Origin: Zoroaster sp. YZ-2022
Lineage: Eukaryota; Echinodermata; Asteroidea; Forcipulatida; Zoroasteridae
Length of the DNA: 64,000 nucleotides
Assembly (NCBI GenBank): GCA_029582265.1
Contig: CM055823.1
Location: forward strand, 6,076,001-6,140,000
Direction of reading: 5' to 3'
The notes beneath the pieces were generated by a model. The model worked only from the letters and a program-made list of their open reading frames with translations, was not told where the DNA came from and searched no databases. The translations under genes were made by a program, and so were the position numbers. Shown in pieces: positions 11,291-56,194 of this stretch. How positions within the stretch are numbered: position 1 is the first letter of the stretch; the number at the start of each line of letters is the position of its first letter.

Positions 11291-11899
11291 ACGAAGCTCC
11301 TATACTGGCATCGCAGTGAACGCATCCACTGGTAGTATAGTCCCCCGTTTATCTACTCGTAAACTTGACTCCGCCGGTTATAGTGTAAACACCCCGTGGT
11401 GATGCGGAGTCATGCGGAGGAGTCAGTGCTGCTCAACCTCACGTAACCTGATAATTACAGCGAGCTCAACTTCCAGCAACTGATAATTACCTCATAAATA
11501 TGCACAAATATATGTTCCTAAACAACTAAAGCCTCAGTAAATAAGTCAAGTTCCCGACATTAAGTCATAACGGAGATAGTAAACGAGATGGCCTATAATT
11601 TATATATTTATACGATGTACCAAGAAAACGTCACTTAAATTCCTCTAATATTTACTATTATCTTGAGAACAAATTATAATGCAAAACACACATTTTATCC
11701 AAGCAATGTTATTTTATAGAATTCAATAAATCAAGTCATTTAAAAGCAATCAATGTGGGTTCAATCTGTTTCATATAAACATTAAAACACTAACCTGATA
11801 ATTACAGCGAGCCTAACTTCCAGCAACTGATCGTGAAAGCTGAAACGTAACACTGCCTTTTATATACAATGGCGCAGCAGCGACACTATTTTCATTGGC

Positions 11900-13239
11900 C
11901 CAAAGTTGGCGGCGCAGCATCCAAAACTCGCGCGCTTGCAATGCAGACGATTATCACAAATAAAAGTTAAATGTACAAGTTCATTACTTTAAACAATTAT
12001 TCTTGAAGGAATAACTATTTAAGAATAATACAATTTACAAATCCATGTTTAAATATGCTATTGGTGATACTGGGATCAAAAAGAAGTAATAAATTGACGT
12101 ATCCTTATATGGTCACAGAGTGCACGTGATATCTAAATATGAATATTAATGAGCAGCAGTCAAGTGGCCGCGCGGCAGATGTACGTTCGACTATACATAT
12201 CTACTGCAAGATTTTATTTAGAAAACAAATATGATTTAGAACCCTAAACAGCTTGTTTTTGAAGGTAACACTCTGAATTAGTTAAGGAATACTTAAAAAG
12301 ATTAATTTAGTGAGACAAAGCGACGTGAACATCATCTCACGTCACAATTTAAACACTTAGCTTGTACTCACATTTAGCCCGTAAAACATGTTTAGATTGT
12401 GCTTTTCTGTGACGTGTGTTTGAATGCTAAAAACCATATGAAAAGGTGTCAAAAAGCTAAGCACGTTTAGCTTTGTGACATGTACAGAGGATGGCCGTTT
12501 AGCATTTAAACGCATTCCTAAACGCGTTTCGTGTGTTTATATAAATTCTAAACACAATTTTTACATTGCACGTACTTTTTTGTACCTGTAAGACCATCTA
12601 TATGATCAGCAGTCAACAGAGGAGGCGTCAATTGATCTTTTCTGCATTTCAAAAATCAACCATCCTAAGAAACTGTTCCTCAAATAATATATTAGATTTA
12701 CAAAACGCGTGTTGCGCATGCCGATTACCGTCCAGCAACAATTATTTAAATCATAAAAACCATTCACCCCTGGCCCCCAGTTTTTCATAGTTTTAGTTAA
12801 AAACATGTAGCACCGTCTGTTGTATGAGACTTTCACCAAATAGGCCTACCAATTTGGAACTGTAAACGTGGGAGCGGGACTAGAGAGGAGGGCCCGAAAG
12901 GGCACAACTTTACCATTTTGAAGTGGCATGCCAAACAAATTGACGTGCTTTACAGCAAGCCCCAAGCCCCTCCCTTCCCAACGCATACGTACATACGGGT
13001 GTGCTAGACGCCCCCTCGATCCCATGCAGGAAATAAAAGACTAGAATATAAAACTAACAAGCGGCAAGCAACGAACGGACTAAATCTAAATCATTTTTCA
13101 TTTTCTCTTTCTAATTAATATGTAGGAAGTGAATAATAAGTAAAGAAATATTAATCCTACAAACTGATTGACAGGAGCTAGCTGCTGCACGTACGTACTT
13201 GCATGCACGCACGCATTTACAGAGCAACATGAAACGATT
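11900..13239. other. Intergenic stretch, nothing recognised
   Basis: AT-rich. Several TAAACACG/CTAAACGC-like words cluster at 12350-12560 but no clear element boundaries can be drawn. No gene seen. Confidence 0.4.
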
Positions 13240-13440
13240 TCTCTGATTGGACAAACGTTGTCCTATTACCTCCCATGGTCCAATCACAGTGCACTTGATG
13301 AACCCACTCGTTGAGGGAAATAATCGCGCCATTTTCGAAGACGGCGGGAGGACTTTTACGATCGAGAAAACTGACTTCATATCAGCTGAAGGGAAGCATG
13401 CGATTGATGCTAGATCTAAGTATATTTAGTAGAGTAAACG
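13240..13440 (+). promoter_or_regulatory. Promoter-like patch: CCAAT boxes and E2F-like site
   Basis: GATTGGAC at 13236-13243 and CCAATCAC near 13281 are CCAAT-box words in opposite orientation, followed by AATCGCGCCATTTTCG at about 13321, which resembles an E2F site. This combination is typical of S-phase gene promoters. It lies 2.8 kb upstream of the first POLD1 coding exon copy and could serve a non-coding first exon. That is inference only. Confidence 0.3.
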
Positions 13441-14498
13441 TCTAAGATTGTTCCAGGCTACATTTGAACGGTAATTACTTGTAAATGATGTATTTTATAG
13501 TGCAAACATGTGTGTTTTTGAAGTGTGCCCAGTTTACGGACATAACAGTTACAGTTACACGTCTCCTACCTGTGGCCCAGTGCCACTGTACCAGCATGAC
13601 CAGTCGCGTATGTAATGTTGTATTGTGTTAGTGTTACGTTACAGTCTGGCCGCTATAACAGAGATCATTCAGGCATCGAGGGCAATAATACAATGAATGT
13701 AGGCTAATTATTATCATCAAGTATACATCACTCCATAGTAAAAAGGACCATAAGGCTTGATAGGAATCGTGCCAAAACTGCAAACATCAATAAATTCTCT
13801 TCTGAAATAAAAATTTGAACATGTTTGTTTTTCAATTCATCAATTTTGGTAGGTATGTGAGAATCATGCACGTATCGCACTGTCAGGCATGTCAGGAAGT
13901 GCCCTGATATACATGTGTCAGCACTGCGTAACAGCATGAGCGAAGGGGTGACTTGTATTAGTTGTAGCTTGTCTAATTTTGGTCCAATCGAAACCATTTC
14001 TTTGCGATAACGTAGCCCAGACCCTCCTTAAAAGCCTCGTCTTCGATTTTTTTCAATGGCCGCCCGAAAAGAGAAAATATTTTGTCGACAAATTTAGGGT
14101 CATAAACGCATTCAAAATTCGACACAAAGGTAGGCTAATTATTATTTTTAATAAAAATATAACTTACTGTTAAATCATTTATTTATCCATATCTGTGCGA
14201 AGTTTGAAGTAAATCTATAGATGATGCGGACATAGTTTTTTTAGGATGCGGAAAACTGGAGGTCTCCGTCCATTGTTCGGCAAAAATGGCCACAATTCAG
14301 CGAAACGTATAATTTTTCTTGGCCTTCGGAAACCATTATTCCGACAATGGTTCTTGATAAAATGACATTTAAATTAATTTTAAGACATTTTGTGTGCTAT
14401 GAAGTTATTTTTTATCGTGATAATTGTTTTATGAAATAGATGTTTATGGATATTTTCCGCCATTTTTTGGGCTCATCATATGGACTAAATTGCTGGTC

Positions 14499-14600
14499 AG
14501 GTCATGTGACCTGGGTATTGCCATTTGATTGGCCAATAGCACTGTTTATGTCACAACACAGGTCATGTGACCTGCTTATTGTCATCTGATTGGCTGAGAG
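14499..14600. promoter_or_regulatory. Repeated 14-bp palindrome with CCAAT boxes
   Basis: The perfect palindrome AGGTCATGTGACCT occurs at 14499-14512 and 14560-14573. Each is followed by TATTG(C/T)CAT(T/C)TGATTGGC, so the site plus CCAAT box is duplicated with a 61-bp period. The palindrome reads both as an E-box (CATGTG, bHLH-ZIP type) and as an inverted nuclear-receptor half-site pair. Function is unproven. Confidence 0.4.
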
Positions 14601-15853
14601 TTGTTTCCAACTATTACGGAAGTTATGAGGATTTTGTCTGGCAAACGGGCCATTGAAATTGCTCATTACTCGTCTAATTAATATTGATGAATGATTTAAT
14701 TATTTGATTAATTAATACTTCATTTTGCTGTGCTTTTTATCTAGGCTCTCTGCTGGTATCAATGTCTTGCAAATAATTTCACAATTGAGGAAGTATTTTT
14801 TCTGTGAAAAATAACAAAAGCGGTCACACTTCTTTCATTAAAACGTGTGGTAAAATTTTAAACAAATTTTCGACAAAAAATTTGCATAACTTCCTTCATA
14901 TTTGTCCTAGAAAAAGATCTTTGTTTCATTTTAAAGTTCTCTTCAAGATACGTTCAATGATGTAAGTTACACTGGTAATCAACAAACTTGAATTTTTTTC
15001 TCATATACCTAATTTTGGGAAAGAATGTCAAACTCAACTGCCACTTTTGTACAATGTAACGTTAAGTATGTGTTTTTAGCAGATGACAAAATGGCCAACA
15101 TCTCGCTGGATGTACCTATGTACATTCATTGCTCAAAATCTCCCAAAATATCGTTTCCAATCCTCACGGGACTACACTTTCCTCTCCTTAAGAAGTGTGT
15201 CCTCTATCATCTTTTAAAGGATAATCTGTGATATTTGTCTTAATTTGGATAGAAAAGTGGCGGTTGTATTCTTTCAGAAAAAATGTCATCTGACTGCCAC
15301 TTTTTAACCAGTAAAAAATTATTCTATCGATTTTTTGGGGTACAGAAAGCAAAAACTATCTTTAGAATCCACTTTTATGATGGTTATTGGACTTTATTTC
15401 CGTTCTAAAAAATCCTCCCTTTCAGAAAATAGAAGGATCCTAAAGTTGCCAATGCACATGTACAATAATTATGTTGGTCAATGACGGTGGAGTTGACAAG
15501 ATCAGACCGACATGACTGAGGAAGTCATCGTATACCAAAAATGCCTGATTTTTCATGAAATAAATATCCTGGAATAATTTGAAGTATATGTCCTTCATCA
15601 TCCATATGTTCTCCACCTTACTAGGTAGGTAAGATTTCATTATTGGTTATATTGAATGAGAAAAAGTGGCAGTTGGATACGACATTCTACCCGGAAAATC
15701 TTTGATATTTGGATAGAAAAATGGCAGTTCGGTTGTATTCTACATTCTTTTCAAGATTTGTCAACAACAATTTTACTAACATTTGTCATTCCTTGTAAAA
15801 ATTTATAACTGGATGTGGGGGGGGGGGGGGGGGTCGGTGAAGTCTTTGCCCAC

Positions 15854-16189
15854 TAGGCCCACTTGCTTACACATAACCTGAATCCTCCAAAATCCATAAA
15901 TCAAGCACATGACATGTATGCACACATGTGTTTCTAATCTGTGATACATGTACATGGCCAGGGACCCTCCCTGTATGCATGGAGCAATAAACAGTGTCCA
16001 CTAACCCAAGCACTGATCTTGCAATCACTACAACAAACACGGATGTACATGTACCATGGAAAGGCAAGTGTACCTAATAACCTCAATCCTCCAAAATCCT
16101 TCACTTTAGCAAAGAGCATGTAACCTCAGTCCTTCAAAATCCTTCACTTTAGCAAAGAGGATTTTGGAGGATTTGGGAAGGTTAGGGTT
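15854..16189. mobile_element. MITE of the TTAACCCTAA family (P5), copy A
   Basis: Runs from AGGCCCACTTGCTTACACAT, then AACCTGAATCCTCCAAAATC, to the inverse terminus GGATTTTGGAGGATTTGGGA then AGGTTAGGG. Better-preserved members at 51852 and 59995 start at TTAACCCTAA. Here it ends only about 37 bp upstream of the POLD1 exon 1 ATG, so it may form part of the 5' UTR or promoter. Confidence 0.75.
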
Positions 16190-16225
16190 CATGTGTGATC
16201 TTCTCCCTCTAACGTTAACGTTAAC

Positions 16226-16448
16226 ATGTCTAATGCAGAAAACACAAGAATGGAATCTAAACGCAAGCCACCCATGTCCGCCGGCCCGAGTTCCAAGAGA
16301 GCCCGAAATAATTTTGAGGATGACCCATCATCGTTTGAGGAGGAGTTGGCACTCCTTGAGAAAGTTGAAGCTGAGATGTCCCAGGCGTCTTCGGCTGGAT
16401 CGCAGCAGTCGACCGTGTCCTTGAGTACAGCAGCATGCCAGGCACCAG
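16226..16448 (+). CDS. POLD1: POLD1 first coding exon, upstream duplicate (copy A)
   Basis: 74 codons plus one base, ending at CCAG/GTAAAA. It encodes the N-terminal segment with basic nuclear-localisation-like KRKPPMSAGPSSKRAR and the acidic FEEELALLEKVEAEM, which matches the start of vertebrate POLD1. The phase (1) fits exon 2 at 26661, so copy A could be spliced to the gene, skipping copy B. From the internal Met (16250, better initiation context, aligned with the vertebrate start) it differs from copy B by a single Ser/Thr. Whether it is transcribed cannot be seen. Confidence 0.85.
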
Positions 16449-17254
16449 GTAAAATATCACGAATAAGTCGGCCATCATTGGTTTTTGCCTGATCACGATC
16501 TGAAGCTGGGGGCATTTTTCGCAACCCTAACCAGAAATTTGTTTCTGACATCACATTCTTGACCAGAAACAAGACGGCAGAGGTACGTGAAAACGCAAAC
16601 GTAACCAGAATTTTTTTTTTACAATTTGGACGTATTCAATCATCAACGTTTCTCAAAATATACGGTGTATTTCACGGTTGTATTCTTTCGGAAAGAATGT
16701 CATATCTGACTGCCACTTTTTAAGGGTTTTTTTTTTTGGAATTTTTTTGCAACCACTAACCAGTAAAAAATTATTCTATCGATTTTTGGGGGTACAGAAA
16801 GCAAAAACTATCTTTAGAATCCACTTTTATGATGGTTTTTGGACTTTATTTCCCTTCTAAAAAATCATCCCTTTCAGAAAATAGAAGGATCCTATTAAAG
16901 TTGCCAATGCACATGTACAATAATTATGTTGGTCAATGACGGGGGAGTTGACAAGGTCAGACTGACATGACTGAGGAAGTCATCGTATACCAAAAATGCC
17001 TGATTTTTCATGAAATAAATATCCTGGAAGTATATGTCCATCATCATCCATATGTTCTCCACCTTACTGGGTAGGTAAGATTACATTATTGGTTTTATTG
17101 AATGAGAAAAAGTGGCGGTTGGATACGACATTCTACCCGGAAAATCTTTGATATTTGGATAGAAAAATGGCAGTTCGGTTGTATTCTACATTCTTTTCAA
17201 GATTTTTCAACAACAATTTTACTAACATTTGTCATTCCTTGTTAAAATTTATAA

Positions 17255-17605
17255 CTAGGCCCACTTGCTTACACATAACCTGAATCCTCCAAAATCCTTC
17301 GATAATAAATCAAGCACATGACATGTATGCACACATGTGTTTCTAATCTATGATACATGTACATGGCCAGGGACCCTCCCTGCATGCATGGAGCAATAAA
17401 CAGTGTCCACTGACCCAAGCACTGACCTTGCAATCACTACAACAAACATGGATGTACATGTACCATGGAAAGGCAAGTGTACCTAATAATGTCAATCCTC
17501 CAAAATCCTTCACTTTAGCAAAGAGCATGTAGCATGTAACCTCAGTCCTTCAAAATCCTTCACTTTAGCAAAGAGGATTTTGGAGGATTTGGGAAGGTTA
17601 GGGTT
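17255..17605. mobile_element. MITE of the TTAACCCTAA family (P5), copy B
   Basis: The duplicated counterpart of 15854-16189, in the same position relative to exon 1 copy B. It was therefore present before the duplication. Confidence 0.75.
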
Positions 17606-17641
17606 CATGTGTGATCTTCTCCCTCTAACGTTTACGTTAAC

Positions 17642-50530
<32,889 letters not shown>

Positions 50531-50642
50531 GAGGCAAGCAGTCTGAAGGTAAGCCGAGCTGAATTTTTTTTTACAAAAAAGCAAATTTTACGTTTACAGG
50601 AGTGTAATTTCGCTCTTGTTACCAGCAACATTGTTTCGGTGT

Positions 50643-50838
50643 TGGTCATTGGTCGAGAGTTTCCGCGATTTCGGTTGTGCTGCAATCATGTGATTGTTCC
50701 CACCAATCTTGAACCGAGATTTTGCTCGGTTAATTGGTTTCAAGATGGCGGATAGTTTTGTTCCTTATTTGCTCGAAAAGGATTGAATGATTGTTCGTCT
50801 AAGCTTGTCATACAAGTTTATTACTCCTGAGTGAATTC
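50643..50838 (+). repeat. Inverted partner of 18085-18300, YY1-like motif
   Basis: GGTCATTGGTCGAGAG, then GGTTGTGCTGCAATCATG and TTTCAAGATGGCGGATAG, to GTTTATTACTCCTGAGTG. Starts about 110 bp after the POLD1 stop codon. Either a dispersed repeat or a duplicated promoter-like segment. Confidence 0.65.
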
Positions 50839-50921
50839 CATTTTTCCAAAAATAGAAACCTTTTGATTTTCTTAATAAAAATGCTAATCAGTTTAATGAC
50901 GTTCAAGGCTAGCTTGTGTCC

Positions 50922-51185
50922 TTAACCAGTTCGCACCGGGAATAAAAAAGTTTTTCCGAACCCCCGTGGTGGGTTTATTTTTACCGCACAAACATTACCA
51001 ATGGTGCTCACCAGAGCGTGACCGGGGAGACCGCGTCTTCCACCGTATGCTTGTGGCTCGTTGCCACGTCGACCGCGAATCTATACAAATATTCCCGAGA
51101 ATCCTGTGGCGTGTTTAGACGCTCTCCGATCCGCTGTCCCAAAAAAAATTGCGTGTATACACGGCCTCCGACGCGAACTGGTTAA
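50922..51185 (+). mobile_element. P3 element, diverged copy
   Basis: TTAACCAGTTCGCACCGGG to GACGCGAACTGGTTAA with TTAA at both ends. More substitutions than the other copies, and its internal frame is broken by TGA at about 51019. Confidence 0.85.
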
Positions 51186-51189
51186 GCAA

Positions 51190-51625
51190 GACATTTGTTC
51201 CATAGTTGCTTCTCTCCACCCAGGAGAATAAAATAAATACCAGTCAGTCAGTTTTTATTGAATGCCATTGCCCAACTGTTTAGTGTGTCAAAATGTTCAT
51301 AGGTCGTCATCATTTCGATTAAAATCCTGAGCGATACCGTGGTGCTTGTGTACTTGAGACTTTTTCCATGATTACTTCTCTCCACCCAGGAACATAAATA
51401 GGTACAGGCATAATTTTTTGTGGATTTCCATTGTCAAGTGGTTTAGTACGTAGGAGTTTTGTTCTGACGGCAAAGTTGTTTTGACAGTTACTGGTTTAAA
51501 ACCAGTTTGGAATGTAGGTTTAGACCCTGGCTGAGCCTGTAATTGCTTCTCTCCACCTGGGATTGTAAATGGGTACCGGTGAAAAACCTGGTGGAGTAAC
51601 CTTTGATGGACTGGCATCCCATCGG
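51190..51625. mobile_element. Decayed SINE-A pieces
   Basis: Three occurrences of TTCTCTCCACC(C/T)(A/G)GG (51213, 51378, 51547) with GGTGCTTGTGTACTTGAGAC and GTAAATGGGTACCGGTG between them. Old, overlapping copies on the plus strand. Confidence 0.55.
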
Positions 51626-51656
51626 GGGGGAATAGAAATTTTAAATAAGACTTAAA

Positions 51657-51795
51657 GGTTTACATGGTGAAAAGTGATAGTAGAGTAGGTTTGCGGTAGC
51701 GCCTTGTAATAAATCTCTCTTAAGTTGTGTGGTTCGGAGAAGAACCTGTGGGTTAACTCAACATTTTGTTCAGTGTGCTCTGACGATACTCATTT
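51657..51795. mobile_element. Foldback element F, decayed arm
   Basis: AGGTTTACATGGTGAAAAGT, then TTTGCGGTAGCGCC, AAGAACCTGTGGGTTAAC, CAGTGTGCTCTGACGAT. Confidence 0.6.
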
Positions 51796-51851
51796 CTGTA
51801 GACATTTTGTTACATTGAAATTTTTTCACTTTTTACTATTGTTTTTAAAAA

Positions 51852-52340
51852 TTAACCCTAACTCCCCAGGCCCACTTGCTTACACATAACCTGAATCCTT
51901 CCTAACTCCTTAGGCCCACTTGCTTACACATAACCTTAATCCTCCCTAACTCCCCAGGCCCACTTGCTTACACATAACCTGAATCCTTCCTAACTCCCTA
52001 GGCCCATTTCCTTACACATAACCTGAATCCTCCAAAATCCTTCAGTAGTAAAGCAAGCACATGACATGTATGCACACATGCGTTTCTAATCTGTGATACA
52101 TGTACATGGCCAGGGTACCCGCCCTGCATGCATGGAGCAATAAACAGTGTCCACTGACCCAAGCACTGACCTTGCAATCACTACAACAAACACGGATGTA
52201 CATGTACCATGGAAAGGCAAGTATGCCTAATAACCTCAATCCTCCAAAATCCTTCACTTTAGCAAAGAGCATGTAGCATGTAACCTCAATCCTTCAAAAT
52301 CCTTCACTTTAGCAAAGAGGATTTTGGGGTTAGTTGTTAA
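51852..52340. mobile_element. P5 element (TTAACCCTAA) with expanded left end
   Basis: TTAACCCTAACTCCCCAGGC starts it. A 54-bp block with CCCACTTGCTTACACATAAC is repeated four times (51870-52030) before the ordinary body. Right end GGATTTTGGGGTTAGTTG, then TTAA at 52337. Confidence 0.75.
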
Positions 52341-53040
52341 AAAATGGGCTTTTAGAAGAATATTTACAGGTATGTGGAAGGATACTAAAGTAGTTGGGGG
52401 AGGGGGGTTTGTGTGGGCTTAACCCCCAAGCAATTTACATTGTCCAACTTCACACTCATTTGTGGTGATATAATGCAGGCTGTTTTTCTGCTCTGCAAGA
52501 ATTGACAGTCTTTAAACAAATTTTAACACTTCAACAATCTTCATTTAATATGGAACATACATGTAAGAAAGATCGGATGTTTTTTACTTTCCAGCGTTGT
52601 GTATCGGAAACTAGGATTTCAGCCACGGGAGAACTAGTATGTGACTGGCTGAAATGTGTTTTGTACCTCGGAAAGTATTATCAATATTCACGGTCGTTTT
52701 GAGAAGACGTTCTTTTGAATAATCGCGTATGCATCAAGTTACACTTTATTTTCCGCCTATCCCCGGATTTTGATTGGAAAGGAGGAAAGTGCGCCCTCAA
52801 GAGGTCAATTACAGAGAGGTTACATGGAGTCTGCAAAATTAACTCAAAGTCTACCGAGTGTTTGTATATGGTATTTCAAGGCTCTGAGGATGTCGGCTTC
52901 ATTGCGTGCAGCAATAGAATACAGCACGGCAGAATTCCAATCGATCCAGCAATTTTAGCTGCAAAATTGGACATCGTTTCATAGCCACAACATTTTTTTT
53001 TAAAAAACCTAAAAATGCTGACATGCGGGTCTCGGGCAAC
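52341..53040. other. Intergenic, nothing recognised
   Basis: An 89-codon plus-strand frame at 52715-52984 has no domain I know and no supporting context. Confidence 0.4.
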
Positions 53041-53043
53041 ATG

Positions 53044-53107
53044 TGCGGAGACGAGAAACCGGAGACGAGAAACCGGAGACGAGAAACCGGAGACCAGAAA
53101 CCGGAGA
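53044..53107. repeat. 14-bp tandem repeat, about 4.5 copies
   Basis: GAGACGAGAAACCG units, nearly perfect. Confidence 0.9.
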
Positions 53108-53690
53108 CTTCTCTTTTGACCCAAATTAGTACAAATGATTTATAATATTTCTGTTACTCGAAGGCAACATCAACATTAGACAGGCTCTGGCCGTACCATT
53201 CAAGGCATTTCATTGGATACGTTGTGCTGAAGATTTGATGTCACACTTCAAGGCTAGCTCCAGTATCGACCAAGTCGAATCTCCGTGAAACTGACGGGCC
53301 GGTATCCGGCGTAATTCACAAGCATCAAAGCGTGACGTCAGATCTGCAGGCTCGACATCAAAATGAGACTGTTAGTGTGTGCTAGCGCCCTCTATTGTTA
53401 GAATTATAAGTTTTCAATCAACATTTTCATGAAGAATCTTCGTGTTGAATTGCCTGATGGTTTCTGTCATTTTCACTTCACGTGGCCTGATTTTGTTTGT
53501 TAACACCTGATACGTAGAAACTTGTGATTGGTTGAGAGTGTATCACATGATGTTCGCTATTTTTACCGTAATGCCAAGCAAACAAGAAAAGACTATGCAA
53601 CGGCTGCAAAGTACTAACCCATGGCAACCAATGAACTAGCCCATAGCAACCTTCCAGCTGCATGGTATTATGGTATAAGGTGTTACAAAA

Positions 53691-53819
53691 CAAATATTGA
53701 CTGCTTTCATTTGTGTTACAGTAAAACTAGACTCCCTTGGTGATCCCTGGAAAATGGAAAGCTCCAGTGATCACCTCAGGAGGCTAGTTTTACTGTAACA
53801 TCTTAGCAGTCAATATTTG
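53691..53819. mobile_element. 129-bp palindromic MITE
   Basis: CAAATATTGACTGCT, then GTTACAGTAAAACTAG, mirrored by CTAGTTTTACTGTAAC, then AGCAGTCAATATTTG. The centre near 53755 also pairs (GGTGATC/GATCACC). Confidence 0.85.
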
Positions 53820-53889
53820 TATAATATACAATTTATTTTTATACTTTCTATAAAAAGGTATATTGTTGTTTAAATCAAGAAATACTACT

Positions 53890-54035
53890 GTTGTCCCTGG
53901 AAAGGCAAGTATGCCTAATAACCTCAATCCTCCAAAATCCTTCACTTTAGCAAAGAGCATGTAGCATGTAGCATGTAACCTCAATCCTTCAAAATCCTTC
54001 ACTTTAGCAAAGAGGATTTGGGAGGGTTAGTGTTA
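53890..54035. mobile_element. P5 element, right-end fragment
   Basis: GTCCCTGGAAAGGCAAGTAT, then TAACCTCAATCCTCCAAAAT, TTTAGCAAAGAG and GATTTGGGAGGGTTAG. Left-truncated. Confidence 0.75.
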
Positions 54036-54502
54036 AGGATACAGAAATATTAACCGATACATCCAAAGATATTATCCTAGCTAAATATTTATCAATTGCA
54101 AATTGTAAAAGTGTATACCGAATGCATAAATATTGTTGTACATTGTAACCAGAAGTCTACGTACACGATGCACGCCAGTCATGTAATAACCTAGTACACT
54201 GCATTGTACTCCGAGAACGACGGATTTGGGATATTCATGACATTGCATTCCACAGACTGACGCTCATGGTCTGAAAAAGAACCACTGCATTCTAGGTAAT
54301 TAGCCTGCATGCACGAGAACGGTACTTGACAGGTGCGTTAAATGCATTTTGCGCTTTCAACATGCCAATAAACTGAGCGGCGTGCGACTAAGCCCAGTCT
54401 AGTTTGCCTACTGTTTAGTTCTGGAACTAGCAAGCGACGTCGAGCACTTCTCCCATGATGCTCTCAAGCTTGTTGTGCATGCACGCATTTGAAGCGCAAT
54501 GC

Positions 54503-55222
54503 CATGGACTGGGTTATGGCAGGCTGGCACGCTTCATGTAGGTACATGGACTGGGTTATGGCAGGCTGTCACACTTCATGTAGGTACATGGACTGGGTTA
54601 TGGCAGGCTGTCACACTTCATGTAGGTACATGGACTGGGTTACGGCAGGCTGGCACACTTCATGTAGGTACATGGACTGGGTTATGGCAGCAGGCTGGCA
54701 CACTTCATGTAGGTACATGGACTGGGTTATGGCAGGCTGGCACACTTCATGTAGGTACATGGACTGGGTTATGGCAGCAGGCTGGCACACTTCATGTAGG
54801 TACATGGACTGGGTTACGGCAGGCTGGCACACTTCATGTAGGTACATGGACTGGGTTACGGCAGGCTGGCACACTTCATGTAGGTACATGGACTGGGTTA
54901 CGGCAGGCTGGCACACTTCATGTAGGTACATGGACTGGGCTGGCACTGGCACACTTCATGTAGGTACATGGACTGGGTTACGGCAGGCTGGCACACTTCA
55001 TGTAGGTACATGGACTGGGTTACGGCAGGCTGGCACACTTCATGTAGGTACATGGACTGGGTTACGGCAGCAGGCTGGCACACTTCATGTAGGTACATGG
55101 ACTGGGTTACGGCAGGCTGGCACACTTCATGTAGGTACATGGACTGGGTTACGGCAGGCTGGCACGCTTCATGTAGGTACATGGACTGGGTTACGGCAGG
55201 CTGGCACACTTCATGTAGGTAA
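54503..55222. repeat. 42-bp minisatellite, about 17 units
   Basis: Unit TACATGGACTGGGTTAYGGC plus AGGCTGGCACACTTCATGTAGG. Several units carry a 3-bp GCA insertion and one has a deletion. All frames are open because 42 is divisible by three; no gene is implied. Confidence 0.97.
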
Positions 55223-55339
55223 TAGACTTATTATATTGGGTAATATTTAGTATGAATAAATATAATTAATGTTGCCCCAACTTGGCAAAATACTCAAAAT
55301 AATTAATAAGCCAATAAAAACCCGATGTGGTGGCACTTT

Positions 55340-55532
55340 TAGGGAACAATTTCATAGAGTAGCTAAGCAGAAAATATTGCTTCGCAAATTTATCTGCTAA
55401 GCCAAATTGCCTGAGAATCAGCAAAAGCAGTATACATTACATGACAATTTGGCTGGTAAATTATTTTCGCTAAGCACAAATAGTCTGTGCTCTGCAAATT
55501 TCTGTGCTAATCAGCTCTGTGAAATTGGCCCT
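55340..55532. mobile_element. CTAAGCA-type MITE
   Basis: Left end AGGGAACAATTTCATAGAG, then TAGCTAAGCA, right end TGCTAATCAGCTCTGTG, then AAATTGGCCCT. A longer relative of 34565-34690. Confidence 0.75.
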
Positions 55533-55730
55533 GATCTGAAGCACAAACTAAATTTTTTGCTTCGGATTAATTTTTTTCCCTTCAAAATCTACTATATAGA
55601 AAATAATAATAAAAAAGCATGATATTGCTTTAGCAAAATTGTTGTTCTCTTGTTTCAATTTTTGTCTTTTACAGATTTTCTTGTATTTTGGAGATCGAAG
55701 TATTTGCTGAAATAGAATGTCCCCAACATA

Positions 55731-55981
55731 TACTACTCAACAATTTAGGGAACACCGGAATAATCTCGGTTAAAGCAAGATCATTTATTTCAGATAAACA
55801 CAATGTTTCACAGAATTGATGAGAAACAACTGCACAATGAAACAGATGATAAAGGATGCATGTAGTGATTACACATTTCATGACATGACTACTGAAAGAG
55901 AGAGGGGGGTTGCAAATGAAAATCCCGGTTCATGGAACATTTCAAACCTATTTGATGTTCCCTAAATTGTTTTGAGTAGTA
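55731..55981. mobile_element. TACTACTC-terminus MITE, copy 2
   Basis: Near-identical to 855-1130 over most of its length (GGAACACCGGAATAATCTC, GAATTGATGAGAAACAACTG) but about 25 bp shorter near the right end. TA flanks. Confidence 0.85.
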
Positions 55982-56194
55982 TATTATGATTCATGTGTGC
56001 TTTGAAACGGTGGTTGGCTGGAAAGTATTACAAATCGAAGCATATGATGCTGTCAAATTTACAACAATTTAGAACAGTTAATAAAGCAGACTCTTGGCAC
56101 CCAAATTTATTTGGATTTTGTTTGGAAAACAAATGTGCTAATCAAAATTTAAAAAATAATTTAACATGTTATGTGACGTTGGGTATAGCAAATG

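Larger units (their letters stand above)
15262..16675 (+). repeat. Copy A of 1.4-kb tandem duplication
   Basis: Starts at CGGTTGTATTCTTTC and ends just before the same word at about 16676. It contains a lead-in of repetitive sequence, a TTAACCCTAA-family MITE and a complete POLD1 first coding exon. It differs from copy B by scattered substitutions and small indels, plus a G-run at about 15816-15833 that is missing from copy B. Confidence 0.9.

Noticed and set aside
16189..16572. Minus-strand frames of 79-131 codons over the POLD1 first exons
   Set aside because: Shadows of the real plus-strand coding exon, which matches a known family.
52715..52984. 89-codon open frame in the intergenic region after POLD1
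   Set aside because: No domain recognised and no splice or promoter context; length is within chance expectation.
54489..55250. 253-codon frame with a 14-residue repeat
   Set aside because: A 42-bp minisatellite keeps every frame open; no gene-like flanks.
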